Below are positions 22,793-31,162 of a stretch of DNA of 33,060 bases, in pieces. The stretch is from the NCBI RefSeq assembly GCF_029868625.1, contig NZ_JARWOJ010000233.1:1-33060 (forward strand), read 5' to 3'. Origin of the DNA: Nocardia neocaledoniensis. Lineage in GTDB: Bacteria; Actinomycetota; Actinomycetes; Mycobacteriales; Mycobacteriaceae. The position numbers were made by a program, and so were the translations under genes. Position 1 is the stretch's first letter, and each line of letters begins with the position of its first letter. The notes under the pieces were generated by a model, which was not told the DNA's origin, did no database searches, and saw only the letters and a list, made by a program, of their open reading frames with translations.

Positions 22793-23440
22793 TCAGTAGT
22801 AGGCAAGGCGCTTCTCCAGTCTTCTGATCAGCACGGAGGTCGGATAGCTGGCGACGAGGAAGAACACGCCCGCCAGGGTGATCGCCTCCAGATAGGCGAA
22901 GTTGCGCGCTCCGAACTGCTGTGCGGCGGTGACCAATTCGACCACCGAGATGGCGAACAGGAACGGGGTGTCCTTGAACATCGAGACGGCGTTGGTGCCC
23001 AGCGCGGGCAGGCTGGCCCGGATCGCCTGCGGCAGCACCACCGCCCGCCAGGTGCGCAGCGGCGGCAGCGACAGGGCCCGCGCCGCCTCCCACTGTCCCT
23101 TCGGCACCGCCTCGATCCCGGCCCGGTACACCTCGGCCAGATAGCTCGAATAGTGGATGCCCAGCACCGTGATGCCGATCTGCAACGCCGAGAACTGGGT
23201 GAGCAGTGTGTAGGCGAACAGCAGCTGTACCACCAGCGGGGTGAGCCGGACGAACTCGCTCACCGCGTGCACCGGCACGGCCACCCAGCGCGGCATCGAC
23301 TGCCGGATGATCGCGATCAGCAGGCCGAGCACCGCGGCCAGCGCGAATCCGAGAAGTGTTGCCAGCAGGGTGATCTGGAAGCCGTCCCAGAGCACCGGCA
23401 GCGCCTCGCGGGCGCGCTCCCAACTCCATTCCGCGGTCAT
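22793..23440 (-). CDS. ehuD: ABC transporter permease, EhuD-like
   Basis: A 215-residue His/Glu/Gln/Arg/opine-type permease with about five membrane spans. It has ITLLATLLGFALAAVLGLLI, the conserved EFVRLTPLVVQLLF loop and the EAA motif EAARALSLPPLRTWRAVVLP that docks with the ATPase. It starts at ATG 23440, overlapping the previous permease stop by 4 nt (ATGA), and is followed closely by the ATPase gene. Confidence 0.88.
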   Translation of the reverse strand: MTAEWSWERAREALPVLWDGFQITLLATLLGFALAAVLGLLIAIIRQSMPRWVAVPVHAVSEFVRLTPLVVQLLFAYTLLTQFSALQIGITVLGIHYSSYLAEVYRAGIEAVPKGQWEAARALSLPPLRTWRAVVLPQAIRASLPALGTNAVSMFKDTPFLFAISVVELVTAAQQFGARNFAYLEAITLAGVFFLVASYPTSVLIRRLEKRLAYY

Positions 23441-24159
23441 GGCGCCACCTTCGCGTGCGCGTCGTCGGGCGCCAGGCTCAGCACGTCCTTGAGCGTGGCG
23501 CCCCGTCCCAGCTTCCGCTTGGCGCGCGTCTCGAGCATGTTCATGCCGAGCGTGAGCAGGTAGGCGAGCACGAAATAGATCATCAGGCCGATCCCGAACG
23601 AGAACAGGGTGTCACCGGTGGTCTTGCGCAGGGTGCCGATCTCGTAGGTGAGGTCGTGCAGGGTGATGTAGGAGGCCAGCGCCGTGCCCTTGAGCAGATG
23701 CACGAGCAGATTGGTCAGCGAGGGCAGCATCAGTGCCCAGGCCTGGGGAAACAGCACGCGCCGCATCCGCTGCCACGGACTGAAATTCAGCGCCACCGCC
23801 GCCTCGAACTGCGCGCGCGGGACCGCGTTGAGCGCGCCGCGCACCACCTCGGCGCCGTACGCGCCGTAGTTCAGGCCCAGCGCCAGGATGCCGCAGAACA
23901 CCGGATCCAGCTTGTAGCCGAGCAGCGGCAACACATAGAACAGCCAGAAGATCTGCACCAGCAGCGAGGTTCCGCGAAAGAACTCGATCAGCACCCTGGC
24001 GCTGCCGCGGACCGCGAGATTGCGGAACCTGGCAGCGATACCGAGGGCGAGAGCGAGGACGAACGCGAGCAGCGCGCCACCGACGGTCAGCTCGAGCGTG
24101 ACCAGGATGCCCTCCCAGATCGCCGGGAGGGCATCACGCAGTGCGTCGATATCGCTCAT
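23437..24159 (-). CDS. ehuC: ABC transporter permease, EhuC-like
   Basis: A 240-residue permease: ILVTLELTVGGALLAFVLAL, EFFRGTSLLVQIFWLFYVLP, AYGAEVVRGALNAVPRAQ and the EAA loop EAAVALNFSPWQRMRRVLFP. The charged C-terminal tail (about 30 residues after the last span) is longer than usual. It forms the heteromeric membrane pore with the EhuD-like protein. It lies 8 bases downstream of the binding-protein gene. Confidence 0.88.
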   Translation of the reverse strand: MSDIDALRDALPAIWEGILVTLELTVGGALLAFVLALALGIAARFRNLAVRGSARVLIEFFRGTSLLVQIFWLFYVLPLLGYKLDPVFCGILALGLNYGAYGAEVVRGALNAVPRAQFEAAVALNFSPWQRMRRVLFPQAWALMLPSLTNLLVHLLKGTALASYITLHDLTYEIGTLRKTTGDTLFSFGIGLMIYFVLAYLLTLGMNMLETRAKRKLGRGATLKDVLSLAPDDAHAKVAP

Positions 24160-24167
24160 CGCTCAGG

Positions 24168-25055
24168 TCAGATCTCGCCCTTGCAGAGCTTGGCCGTCGT
24201 GTACTTCGGGTCGGGCAGCTCACGCTCGGTGAACCCGAACTCGCCCACGATCGACAGGTACTTGTCCTTGTCGGAGGTGATCTTGGCCAGTTCGGCGTTG
24301 TAGGCCGCGAGCAGATCGGGATCGCTGGTGCGGAACACGGTGCCGCCCGCGCCGATCTGCGGCTTGCCGTCGATGACGGCCACGAACGACGGCGTCACGT
24401 CGACGGCCGCGTTCGGCGTGTGACTCTCGAGCCAGTTCAGGGAGATCGCGGTGAGGGCGAACACGTCCGCGCGGCCGGAGGTCACCGCGTCCATGCCGTC
24501 CTGCGGGGTGGCGACCTGGGTGGCGTCGATGCCGAGCGAGGCGGCGTAGTCGGACTCGATGGCACCGGTCATCGCGGCCATCTTCGCGCCGCTCGCCTTG
24601 ATCGATTGCATGTCCGACAAATTCATCGGATTACCGGGTTTCACCATCAGTGCGGTCGTGTACATGAATTCCGGCTCGCTGAACGCGGCCTGTTCACAGC
24701 GTTTCGGCAAGATCGACATTCCGGCGCTGACGGCATCGAATCGATTCGCCTGCAAGCCGGGAATGAGGGCGCCGAATTCGGTCTGCACACCGTCGACGGT
24801 CTTGATGCCGAGGTTGGCGAAGATCGCCCGGTGCAGCGCGACGGTGGCGCCGGTCAGCTGGCCGTTCTGATCGAACGAGTAGGGGGCCTCGCCGGCGAAA
24901 CCCACGGTGATAGCACCCTTGTCGCGCAGGGACTGGAGTAGCTGACCGCTCTCGGTGGTCTCGGTCTTCGTGCACCCGGCGAGCGCCGCCGCGACGAGCG
25001 CGGCGCCTGCGAACACCGCCGTACAGCGCCGGCGCAGTGGCTTGTTCTCGGCCAT
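24168..25055 (-). CDS. ehuB: ectoine/hydroxyectoine-type substrate-binding lipoprotein, EhuB-like
   Basis: A 295-residue extracytoplasmic solute-binding protein. The lipoprotein signal peptide has a basic start KPLRRR, a hydrophobic run and lipobox ALAGC at about residues 24-28. The mature part shows VGFAGEAPYSFDQNGQLTG, FGALIPGLQANRFDAVSAGM, SILPKRCEQAAFSEPEF and MTGAIESDYAASLGI, the pattern of EhuB proteins that bind the compatible solutes ectoine and hydroxyectoine. The start ATG 25055 has GGGAGG 6 nt upstream. No ectoine degradation genes (eut/doe) are in the window, so osmoprotectant uptake is the likelier use. An AT-rich palindromic region precedes the gene. Confidence 0.85.
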   Translation of the reverse strand: MAENKPLRRRCTAVFAGAALVAAALAGCTKTETTESGQLLQSLRDKGAITVGFAGEAPYSFDQNGQLTGATVALHRAIFANLGIKTVDGVQTEFGALIPGLQANRFDAVSAGMSILPKRCEQAAFSEPEFMYTTALMVKPGNPMNLSDMQSIKASGAKMAAMTGAIESDYAASLGIDATQVATPQDGMDAVTSGRADVFALTAISLNWLESHTPNAAVDVTPSFVAVIDGKPQIGAGGTVFRTSDPDLLAAYNAELAKITSDKDKYLSIVGEFGFTERELPDPKYTTAKLCKGEI

Positions 25056-25103
25056 ATCGGACCTCCCGCAAGGGTAGCCTTCACCGTGCAGGTCAGCTAC
25101 CGT

Positions 25104-25139
25104 TTTCATTTATGAAATGTGAATTCACACACAAATGAA
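25104..25139. promoter_or_regulatory. AT-rich nested palindromes upstream of the ehu operon
   Basis: TGTGAATTCACA (25118-25129) is a perfect 12-bp palindrome flanked by TTCATTT (25105-25111) and AAATGAA (25133-25139), themselves inverted repeats. TTTCAT-TT-ATGAAA (25104-25117) is another. The AT content contrasts sharply with the surroundings. A regulator operator, for example for a GntR-type repressor, is likely; the regulator is not in the window. Confidence 0.55.
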
Positions 25140-25297
25140 TCTAGTCGCCGAATATCGGATCGAGCGCGCTACGTTATAGATTTGTTATCTGCTGATTAGG
25201 TGGGGAAACAATTGGGTATTCTGGTGTGCCACGCGCGGCGCGGACGTGCCGTGGCCGTCCGGTGGTAATCCGCTGTGAGCGTCGCCGGACCAGGGAC

Positions 25298-25303
25298 TAC
25301 GCT
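25298..25303 (+). promoter_or_regulatory. TANNNT -10 box directly upstream of proS
   Basis: TACGCT ends 8 nt before GTG 25312 with no ribosome binding site between, indicating a probable leaderless transcript. Confidence 0.45.
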
Positions 25304-25311
25304 GTGGAGCC

Positions 25312-27060
25312 GTGATCACCCGCCTCTCCCGACTGTTCCTGCGCACCCTGCGAGACGACCCCGCCGACGCCGAGGTGCCAAGCCACAAACTGCTCGTCCG
25401 CGCCGGCTACGTCCGCCGGATCGCGCCGGGCGTCTACTCGTGGCTGCCGCTGGGCCTGCGCACACTGCGTCGCATCGAGGACGTGGTGCGCCAGGAGATG
25501 GACGCCACCGGCGCCCAGGAGATCTCGCTGCCCGCGCTGCTGCCGCGCGAGCCCTACGAGACCACCAACCGGTGGACCGAGTACGGCGACGCCCTGTTCC
25601 GGCTGCAGGACCGCAAGGGCGGCGACTACCTGCTCGGCCCCACTCACGAGGAACTGTTCGCGCTCACCGTCAAGGGTGAGTACAACTCGTACAAGGATCT
25701 GCCGGTCACCCTGTACCAGATCCAGAACAAGTACCGCGACGAGGAACGCCCCCGCGCCGGCATCCTGCGCGGACGCGAGTTCGTGATGAAGGACTCCTAC
25801 TCCTTCGACCTCGACGACGACGGCCTCGCCACCAGCTACGCCACCCACCGCGCCGCCTACCAGCGCATCTTCGAACGGCTCGGTGTCGAGTACGTGATCG
25901 TGGCTGCCACCTCCGGCGCCATGGGCGGCAGCGCGTCCGAGGAGTTCCTCGCCGAGAGCCCCGTGGGCGAGGACACCTACGTGCGCTGCGTCGAGTCCGG
26001 CTACGCCGCCAACGTCGAAGCCGTGGTCACCCCGGCGCCCGCGCCGCTGCCCATCGAGGGTCAGCCCGCCGCGGTCGAGTACGACACCCCGAACACGCCC
26101 ACCATCGCCACGCTGGTCGACTGGGCCAACGAGGCGAAGGTGCTCGATCGCACCGTCACCGCCGCCGACACGTTGAAGAACGTGATGGTCAAGCTGCGCC
26201 ACCCCGACGGCAAGACCGAGATCCTCGGCATCGGCATTCCCGGTGACCGCGAGGTCGACGACAAGCGGCTCGAGGCCGCGGTCGAGCCCGCCGAGGTGGA
26301 ACTGCTCACCGAGGCCGATTTCGCCGCCAACCCCTTCCTGGTGAAGGGCTACATCGGCCCGAAGTCGCTGCAGGCCAACAGCGTTCGCTACCTTGTCGAC
26401 CCGCGCGTTGTCGAGGGCACCGCGTGGATCACCGGCGCGGACGTGTCCGGCAAGCATGTCGTCGGGCTCGTCGTCGGCCGTGACTTCACCCCGGACGGCA
26501 CCATCGAGGCCGCCGAGGTCCGCGACGGCGACCCCTCGCCCGACGGCGCGGGCCCGCTGGTGGCCGCGCGCGGCATCGAGATCGCGCACATCTTCCAGCT
26601 CGGCCGCAAGTACACCGACGCCTTCGACGTCGACGTGCTGGGCGAGAACGGCAAGCCGGTCCGGCTCACCATGGGCTCCTACGGCGTGGGTGTCTCGCGT
26701 CTGGTCGCGGTGATCGCCGAGCAGCAGCACGACGAGAAGGGCCTGCGCTGGCCCGCCGAGGTCGCCCCGTTCGACGTGCACGTGGTGATCGCCAACAAGG
26801 ACGCCGCCGCTCGCGAGGGCGCCGAACAGGTCGTGGCGGGGCTGGACAAGCAGGGCTTCGAGGTCCTCTTCGACGACCGCACCGCCTCGCCCGGCGTCAA
26901 GTTCAAGGACGCCGAACTGCTCGGCATGCCCTGGATCCTGGTGATCGGCCGCGGCTGGGCCGACGGCAAGGTCGAACTGCGCAATCGCCTCACCGGCGAG
27001 GCCGACGAGATCCCGGCCGAGGACGCGGTGGCCGCCGTCACCGCGAAACTTCGCGGCTGA
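25312..27060 (+). CDS. proS: prolyl-tRNA synthetase (bacterial type with editing insertion)
   Basis: A 582-residue class II synthetase that charges tRNA-Pro. Motif 1 lies in [23 protein letters not shown] residues near 33-50. Motif 2 is [23 protein letters not shown] with the KDSYSF continuation, and motif 3 is [17 protein letters not shown] near 455-472. The INS-type editing domain occupies roughly residues 225-390 ([12 protein letters not shown]), and the anticodon-binding domain is C-terminal ([20 protein letters not shown]). The length fits. The position between efpA and rimP-nusA matches Rv2845c, but about 7.8 kb of accessory genes separate it from efpA here. Confidence 0.97.
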   Translation: MITRLSRLFLRTLRDDPADAEVPSHKLLVRAGYVRRIAPGVYSWLPLGLRTLRRIEDVVRQEMDATGAQEISLPALLPREPYETTNRWTEYGDALFRLQDRKGGDYLLGPTHEELFALTVKGEYNSYKDLPVTLYQIQNKYRDEERPRAGILRGREFVMKDSYSFDLDDDGLATSYATHRAAYQRIFERLGVEYVIVAATSGAMGGSASEEFLAESPVGEDTYVRCVESGYAANVEAVVTPAPAPLPIEGQPAAVEYDTPNTPTIATLVDWANEAKVLDRTVTAADTLKNVMVKLRHPDGKTEILGIGIPGDREVDDKRLEAAVEPAEVELLTEADFAANPFLVKGYIGPKSLQANSVRYLVDPRVVEGTAWITGADVSGKHVVGLVVGRDFTPDGTIEAAEVRDGDPSPDGAGPLVAARGIEIAHIFQLGRKYTDAFDVDVLGENGKPVRLTMGSYGVGVSRLVAVIAEQQHDEKGLRWPAEVAPFDVHVVIANKDAAAREGAEQVVAGLDKQGFEVLFDDRTASPGVKFKDAELLGMPWILVIGRGWADGKVELRNRLTGEADEIPAEDAVAAVTAKLRG

Positions 27061-27073
27061 GCCCCGACCACTC

Positions 27074-27107
27074 CGAACGCGTCGTCCCGCCCGGGGCGGC
27101 GCGTTCG
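27074..27107 (+). terminator. hairpin after proS
   Basis: CGAACGCG (27074-27081) and CGCGTTCG (27100-27107) are perfect inverted repeats enclosing an inner CCGCC/GGCGG stem. They lie 14 bases past the proS stop, and TCGTCTCC follows instead of a T-run. Confidence 0.55.
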
Positions 27108-27181
27108 TCGTCTCCGGCGAACCTACGCTTACGTAGGGGAAACATGCAGGTAGGGCGCGTGTGGTGGCGCCACGGCGCTGC

Positions 27182-27187
27182 TAAGTT
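27182..27187 (+). promoter_or_regulatory. TANNNT -10 box upstream of the acyl-CoA dehydrogenase gene
   Basis: TAAGTT ends 6 nt before ATG 27194 with no Shine-Dalgarno sequence, a leaderless arrangement. Confidence 0.4.
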
Positions 27188-27193
27188 ACCGGC

Positions 27194-28945
27194 ATGACAA
27201 GTTCGCCGAGCCTGCTGTTCAACCCCGCCACCTACGATCCTCAGCATTTCGATGCCGAGACCCGGCGGCTGCTGCGAGCCACCATCGAGTGGTTCGAATC
27301 CAAGGGGAAGGCACAGCTGCTGGCCGAGGACCGGGCCGCGGTGTGGGTCGAGGAGTTCCTCGACTTCGTCGCGAAGGAGAAGCTGTTCGCGACCTTCCTG
27401 ACCCCGGCCGCCTACGCCGACGGCGACCCGAACAAGCGCTGGGACGCCGCCCGCAACGCGGCGCTCTCGGAGATCTTCGGCTTCTACGGCCTCGCGTATT
27501 GGTACGCCGAGCAGGTCACCATCCTCGGCCTCGGCCCGATCTGGCAGAGCGACAACGAGATCGCCAAGCGCAAGGCCGCCGCCGACCTCGACGACGGTCA
27601 GGTCATGGCGTTCGCGCTGTCCGAGCGCGAGCACGGCGCCGACATCTACAACACGGACCTGATCCTCACCCCGAGCGAGCCGGGCAGCCCCGACGCCGAG
27701 GCGGGCATCCTGTTCCGGGCCAGCGGCGAGAAGTACTACATCGGCAACGGCAACGTCGCCTCGATGGTCTCGGTGTTCTCCCGGCGCGCCGATGTCGAGG
27801 GCGCCGAGGGCTACGTCTGGTTCGCCGCCGACAGCCGCCACGAGAACTACCACCTGATCGACAGCGTCATCCACGGGCAGATGTATGTCAGCCACTTCCG
27901 GCTGGAGAACTACCCGGTGACCGCCGCCGACGTGCTGCACGAGGGGCCCGAGGCGTTCTCGGCCGCGCTCAACACCGTCAACGTGGGCAAGTTCAACCTC
28001 TGCCACGGCGGCATCGGCATGGTCGAGCACTCGTTCTTCGAGGCCATCACCCACGCCAACAACCGCATCCTCTACGGCAACCCGGTCACCGATTTCGCCC
28101 ACGTGCGTGGCAATTTCGTCGAGGCCTACGCCCGGCTGATCGCGATGAAGCTGTTCAGCGACCGCGCGGTCGACTACTTCCGCAGCGCCTCGCTCGAGGA
28201 CCGCCGCTACCTGCTGTTCAACCCGATGACCAAGTCCAAGGTCACCTCCGAGGGCGAGGTCGCGATGACCCTGCTGCTGGATGTGCTGGCGGCCAAGGGC
28301 TTCGAGAAGGCCACCTACTTCGCGCAGGCCTCGCGCTACATCAACCACCTGCCGCGCCTCGAGGGCACCGTGCACGTGAACGTGGGCCAGATCCTGAAGT
28401 TCATGCCGAACTACCTGCTCAACCCGAAGGAGTACCCGGCGATCGGCACCGACCTGGCGCCCGGTGACCAGGAGTTCTTCTGGAAGCAGGGCCCGGCGCG
28501 CGGCGCGGGCAAGGTGCAGTTCGCCGACTGGACCCCGGCCTACGAGCGGGCCGCGCGAGTGCCCAACGTCGCCCGCTTCTACGAGCAGGCCCAGGCGCTG
28601 CGCACCCTGCTGCTCACCGCGGCCCCGGACGCGGCCCAGCAGAAGGACCTGGACTTCATGCTGACCGTCGGCCACCTGTTCTCCACGGTGGTCTACGGCC
28701 AGCTGATCCTCGAACAGGCCGAGCTCACCGGGCTGGATGCCGACGTCGTCGACCAGATCTTCGACTTCCAGATCCGTGACTTCAACACCCACGCGACCGC
28801 CCTGCTCGGCAAGCCCTCGGTCACCGAGGACCAGCGCGCCTGGGCGGTCGGCGCCCTGCGCAGCCCGGTCGCCGACGCCGAGCGCTTCGACCGCGTGTGG
28901 CAGCAGGTGAAGTCCTACGACGGCGCGTACGCGATGCGCCCGTAG
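27194..28945 (+). CDS. acyl-CoA dehydrogenase family protein
   Basis: A 583-residue FAD enzyme, longer than the usual 380-400, as in the large FadE5-like or DmdC-like groups. The FAD/substrate region has VMAFALSEREHGADIYNTDL and YYIGNGNVASMVSVFSR. The helical C-terminal domain has CHGGIGMVEHSFFEAITHANNRILYG (acyl-CoA dehydrogenase helix pattern with an RxxxG-like NNRILYGNPV) and EGEVAMTLLLDVLAAKGFEKAT. It probably catalyses alpha,beta-dehydrogenation of an acyl-CoA; chain preference cannot be told. It starts at ATG 27194, is not part of the M. tuberculosis proS neighbourhood and probably has its own promoter. Confidence 0.88.
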   Translation: MTSSPSLLFNPATYDPQHFDAETRRLLRATIEWFESKGKAQLLAEDRAAVWVEEFLDFVAKEKLFATFLTPAAYADGDPNKRWDAARNAALSEIFGFYGLAYWYAEQVTILGLGPIWQSDNEIAKRKAAADLDDGQVMAFALSEREHGADIYNTDLILTPSEPGSPDAEAGILFRASGEKYYIGNGNVASMVSVFSRRADVEGAEGYVWFAADSRHENYHLIDSVIHGQMYVSHFRLENYPVTAADVLHEGPEAFSAALNTVNVGKFNLCHGGIGMVEHSFFEAITHANNRILYGNPVTDFAHVRGNFVEAYARLIAMKLFSDRAVDYFRSASLEDRRYLLFNPMTKSKVTSEGEVAMTLLLDVLAAKGFEKATYFAQASRYINHLPRLEGTVHVNVGQILKFMPNYLLNPKEYPAIGTDLAPGDQEFFWKQGPARGAGKVQFADWTPAYERAARVPNVARFYEQAQALRTLLLTAAPDAAQQKDLDFMLTVGHLFSTVVYGQLILEQAELTGLDADVVDQIFDFQIRDFNTHATALLGKPSVTEDQRAWAVGALRSPVADAERFDRVWQQVKSYDGAYAMRP

Positions 28946-28953
28946 CCGAGCCG

Positions 28954-28983
28954 GGTCGCGGCGCCGCAGCCGGCGTCGCGACC
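28954..28983. terminator. 13-bp hairpin between convergent genes
   Basis: Bases 28954-28966 pair with 28971-28983 (13 bp, one G-U) around a CAGC loop, 9 bases past the acyl-CoA dehydrogenase stop and 11 before the end of the convergent ferritin-like gene. It is a strong bidirectional terminator candidate. Confidence 0.65.
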
Positions 28984-28993
28984 TCGTCGCCGA

Positions 28994-29431
28994 CTACACC
29001 GCCGCGCGGCCGGGGAACGTTGTCGTCACCGGGGACGCACCCAGGATGGCCTGCCAGCGCGCCCGGCGCACCGCGGCTTCGGTGAGCGCTTCGGTCGCGG
29101 CGGCGCGCACCGACTCGTCGGTGGCTTGTTCGACCACCGTGTACCACGCCGCGGCGCAATCGGTTTCGACAGCGACGGCCAGGTGTGCCGCGGGGATCGG
29201 GTCGTCGACGGGGAACGGCGGGTTGTAGGCGGCGGCGGGCGCGGCGGGCGCGGTGCCGCTCGCCTCCAGGAGTTCGACGGTGGCGTCGCGGCGGGCCCGG
29301 TGGGCGGCGCTGAACTCGGCGACCAGGCGGGCCCGGTCGGTATTGGCGTAGGCCGCGATGACGCCGTAGGAGTACACGGCCGCGTGCTCGCGGTCCAGTG
29401 CCGCCTGGAGGGCCTGGCGTTGCTCGGTCAT
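28994..29431 (-). CDS. ferritin-like-fold protein (DUF4439-type)
   Basis: A 145-residue mostly helical protein: RQALQAALDREHAAVYSYGV, EFSAAHRARRDATVELL, HLAVAVETDCAAAWYTVVEQ and AVRRARWQAILG. The spaced Glu/His residues (DREHA, SAAHRARRD, VETDC) fit the ferritin-like four-helix fold of DUF4439. No signal peptide is seen. It overlaps the upstream lipoprotein gene by 4 nt (ATGA). The pair, located next to rimP and divergent from it, corresponds in place to Rv2844/Rv2843 of M. tuberculosis. Function unknown. Confidence 0.8.
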   Translation of the reverse strand: MTEQRQALQAALDREHAAVYSYGVIAAYANTDRARLVAEFSAAHRARRDATVELLEASGTAPAAPAAAYNPPFPVDDPIPAAHLAVAVETDCAAAWYTVVEQATDESVRAAATEALTEAAVRRARWQAILGASPVTTTFPGRAAV

Positions 29432-30042
29432 GTCAGCAGAACTCCCGCCTGGGTGGCACAGGCCGCGCTGATCGAGGCCAACAGCCCTGCGCGGTAACCG
29501 GTTTGGGTGCGCGCCGCCGTAGCCGCCGACTGCTGCGAGCGGACCAGCTGATCGCGCAGCTGGGCGAGCGTGAGCGGCTGGGTGGGTGTCGCGGCGGCCG
29601 AGGCGGGCACCGAGCGTCCGTCGGGACCGGGGACCATGACCTCGCCGGTGCGGTGCACGGGGGTGGTGCCGTCGCCGTACACGCCGATCACTCGGTCGAT
29701 CTCGGTGCGTAGAGCGTCGGCGTGCGCACCGCGCTCGGTGGCGATCGTGGTCAGCGCCGCCTGCGACTGCGGTGCCAGCGCGATCGCGGCCTGTGCGGCG
29801 GCCGCGTCGGCGCGGGCCAGAACCTCTTGCGCGGCAAGCGGATCCGGGGCGTGCACGGTATCGTCCTCGGCGCAGGCCGCCAGCACCGCCACCGCGGGCA
29901 GGCCGAGCGCGCTCGCGCCGACGAGGCGCAGGAGCGAACGCCGCCGCCATTCCCCCGGTCGCGTCGGCGGCAGGAGCGGCGTGGTGCTGCCCACGCCGGA
30001 CGACGCAGGGTCGGTGGGCGTCCTGTCGATGCCGGAGATCAC
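29428..30042 (-). CDS. putative Tat-exported lipoprotein (Rv2843-like)
   Basis: With a GTG start at 30042 the protein has 204 residues. A twin-arginine/lipoprotein signal reads EWRRRSLLRLVGASALGLPA followed by VAVLAAC, with the lipobox Cys at about residue 57. The mature part is Ala-rich and helical (LARADAAAAQAAIALAPQSQ, LTLAQLRDQLVRSQQSAATA) and may be a ferritin-like bundle that partners the downstream DUF4439 protein. The open frame extends to 30411, but the extra residues are Pro/Ser/Arg-rich and would bury the signal peptide about 155 residues deep, so a late start (GTG 30042 or 29994) is preferred; an ATG at 30273 exists. No ribosome binding site decides. Confidence 0.65.
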   Translation of the reverse strand: MISGIDRTPTDPASSGVGSTTPLLPPTRPGEWRRRSLLRLVGASALGLPAVAVLAACAEDDTVHAPDPLAAQEVLARADAAAAQAAIALAPQSQAALTTIATERGAHADALRTEIDRVIGVYGDGTTPVHRTGEVMVPGPDGRSVPASAAATPTQPLTLAQLRDQLVRSQQSAATAARTQTGYRAGLLASISAACATQAGVLLT

Positions 30043-30452
30043 GGCCGAAACCCGGTGGGCCGCAGCGGGTCCGGGCCTGGCGGGCTCGGTCGGCGGCTGG
30101 CCTGCCGGGCGACGGCCGAGCCGGGCGGAGCGCACCCGTGCGGAGAGTGGCCGCAGTGCCACGGTGGTGGACGCGCCGCTGTCCGCGGGGGTGGATCCGG
30201 TCGGCGCCGGTGCGCTGGGGAGAACTGATCCGGGGTGCTGCTCGGCGACCAGGCGCGACGACTCGCTCGTCATCGGGCGGGATTCGTGCCGGTCGGAGCG
30301 CATGCCGGAAGGTCGCCCGGCGCTCGGCGGGGCGGTATGGCGGAAGGGCACGAGCACCATCGTGCCAGATCCGCGGCGGTGCTCTCGCCGGTGTCGCGAC
30401 ACGACGGGCACGCCGACCAGGACCGGTGCGCGACCCTCGTCCGCTGGTCCTT

Positions 30453-30476
30453 TACACTCTCGGAGCGCGTTACGCT
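30453..30476 (+). promoter_or_regulatory. candidate rimP-nusA promoter
   Basis: Two TANNNT boxes, TACACT (30453-30458) and TACGCT (30471-30476), lie upstream of rimP. The second would start transcription near 30483, giving a leader of about 50 nt. Confidence 0.35.
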
Positions 30477-30532
30477 AGACCCTTGGCGTAGAAATTTCCG
30501 ATCGCGTCACAACTGAACCAGGAGCCGCCCAT

Positions 30533-31162
30533 ATGCCGATGCCCACCGAGGAAAGGGTGAGCCAGCTCGTCGCTGAGCTCGTCGCACGCCGGGGATTCGA
30601 CCTCGAGGGCGTCGCGATCACGTCCGCGGGCAAAGACGAATTGGCGCCGGTTCGGTTGAAGGTCACCGTCGACAGCGACGGTCCGGCCGATCTGGACGCC
30701 ATCGCCGAGCTCAGCCGGGAGATGTCGGCGCTGCTCGACGAATCCGCCGATTCCGGCGACGCCGCCTACCTGCTCGAAGTCACCACACCCGGGGTCGACC
30801 GGCCGCTGACCGCCGAGCGGCACTGGCGCCGGGCCCAGGGCCGCAAGGTGAAGGTGACGCTGCGCGAGGGCGCCGAACCGGTCGAGGGCAAGGCGCGCTT
30901 CGACGCGCGCGCCGGGGTGCTCGCCGACGACGGGACCATCGCGCTCGTGCTCGGCGGCAAGAACAAGCCGCACCGGGTGCACGTGCCGCTGGCCGACATC
31001 GCCACCGGCGTCGTGCAGGTGGAGTTCAACCCGCCCGGCGCCGCCGAACTCGAACTCGCCGGCGGCATCGCCGCGGGCCGACCCGTTCCGGGCGAAGAGC
31101 CCGCCGACCTCGCCGCTGCAGGCCAACACAGTGACTCTCCCACCGAAGGGGTTGCGGAATGA
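30533..31162 (+). CDS. rimP: ribosome maturation factor RimP
   Basis: A 209-residue 30S assembly factor. The N-terminal domain carries [18 protein letters not shown] and [20 protein letters not shown], then the hallmark [20 protein letters not shown] and a C-terminal SH3-like domain ([11 protein letters not shown] to [19 protein letters not shown]). About 40 acidic/Ala-rich residues extend beyond the family core. The start ATG 30533 has AGGAGC 10 nt upstream (the alternative in-frame ATG is two codons later). The stop overlaps nusA (ATGA), the usual rimP-nusA coupling. Confidence 0.95.
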   Translation: MPMPTEERVSQLVAELVARRGFDLEGVAITSAGKDELAPVRLKVTVDSDGPADLDAIAELSREMSALLDESADSGDAAYLLEVTTPGVDRPLTAERHWRRAQGRKVKVTLREGAEPVEGKARFDARAGVLADDGTIALVLGGKNKPHRVHVPLADIATGVVQVEFNPPGAAELELAGGIAAGRPVPGEEPADLAAAGQHSDSPTEGVAE

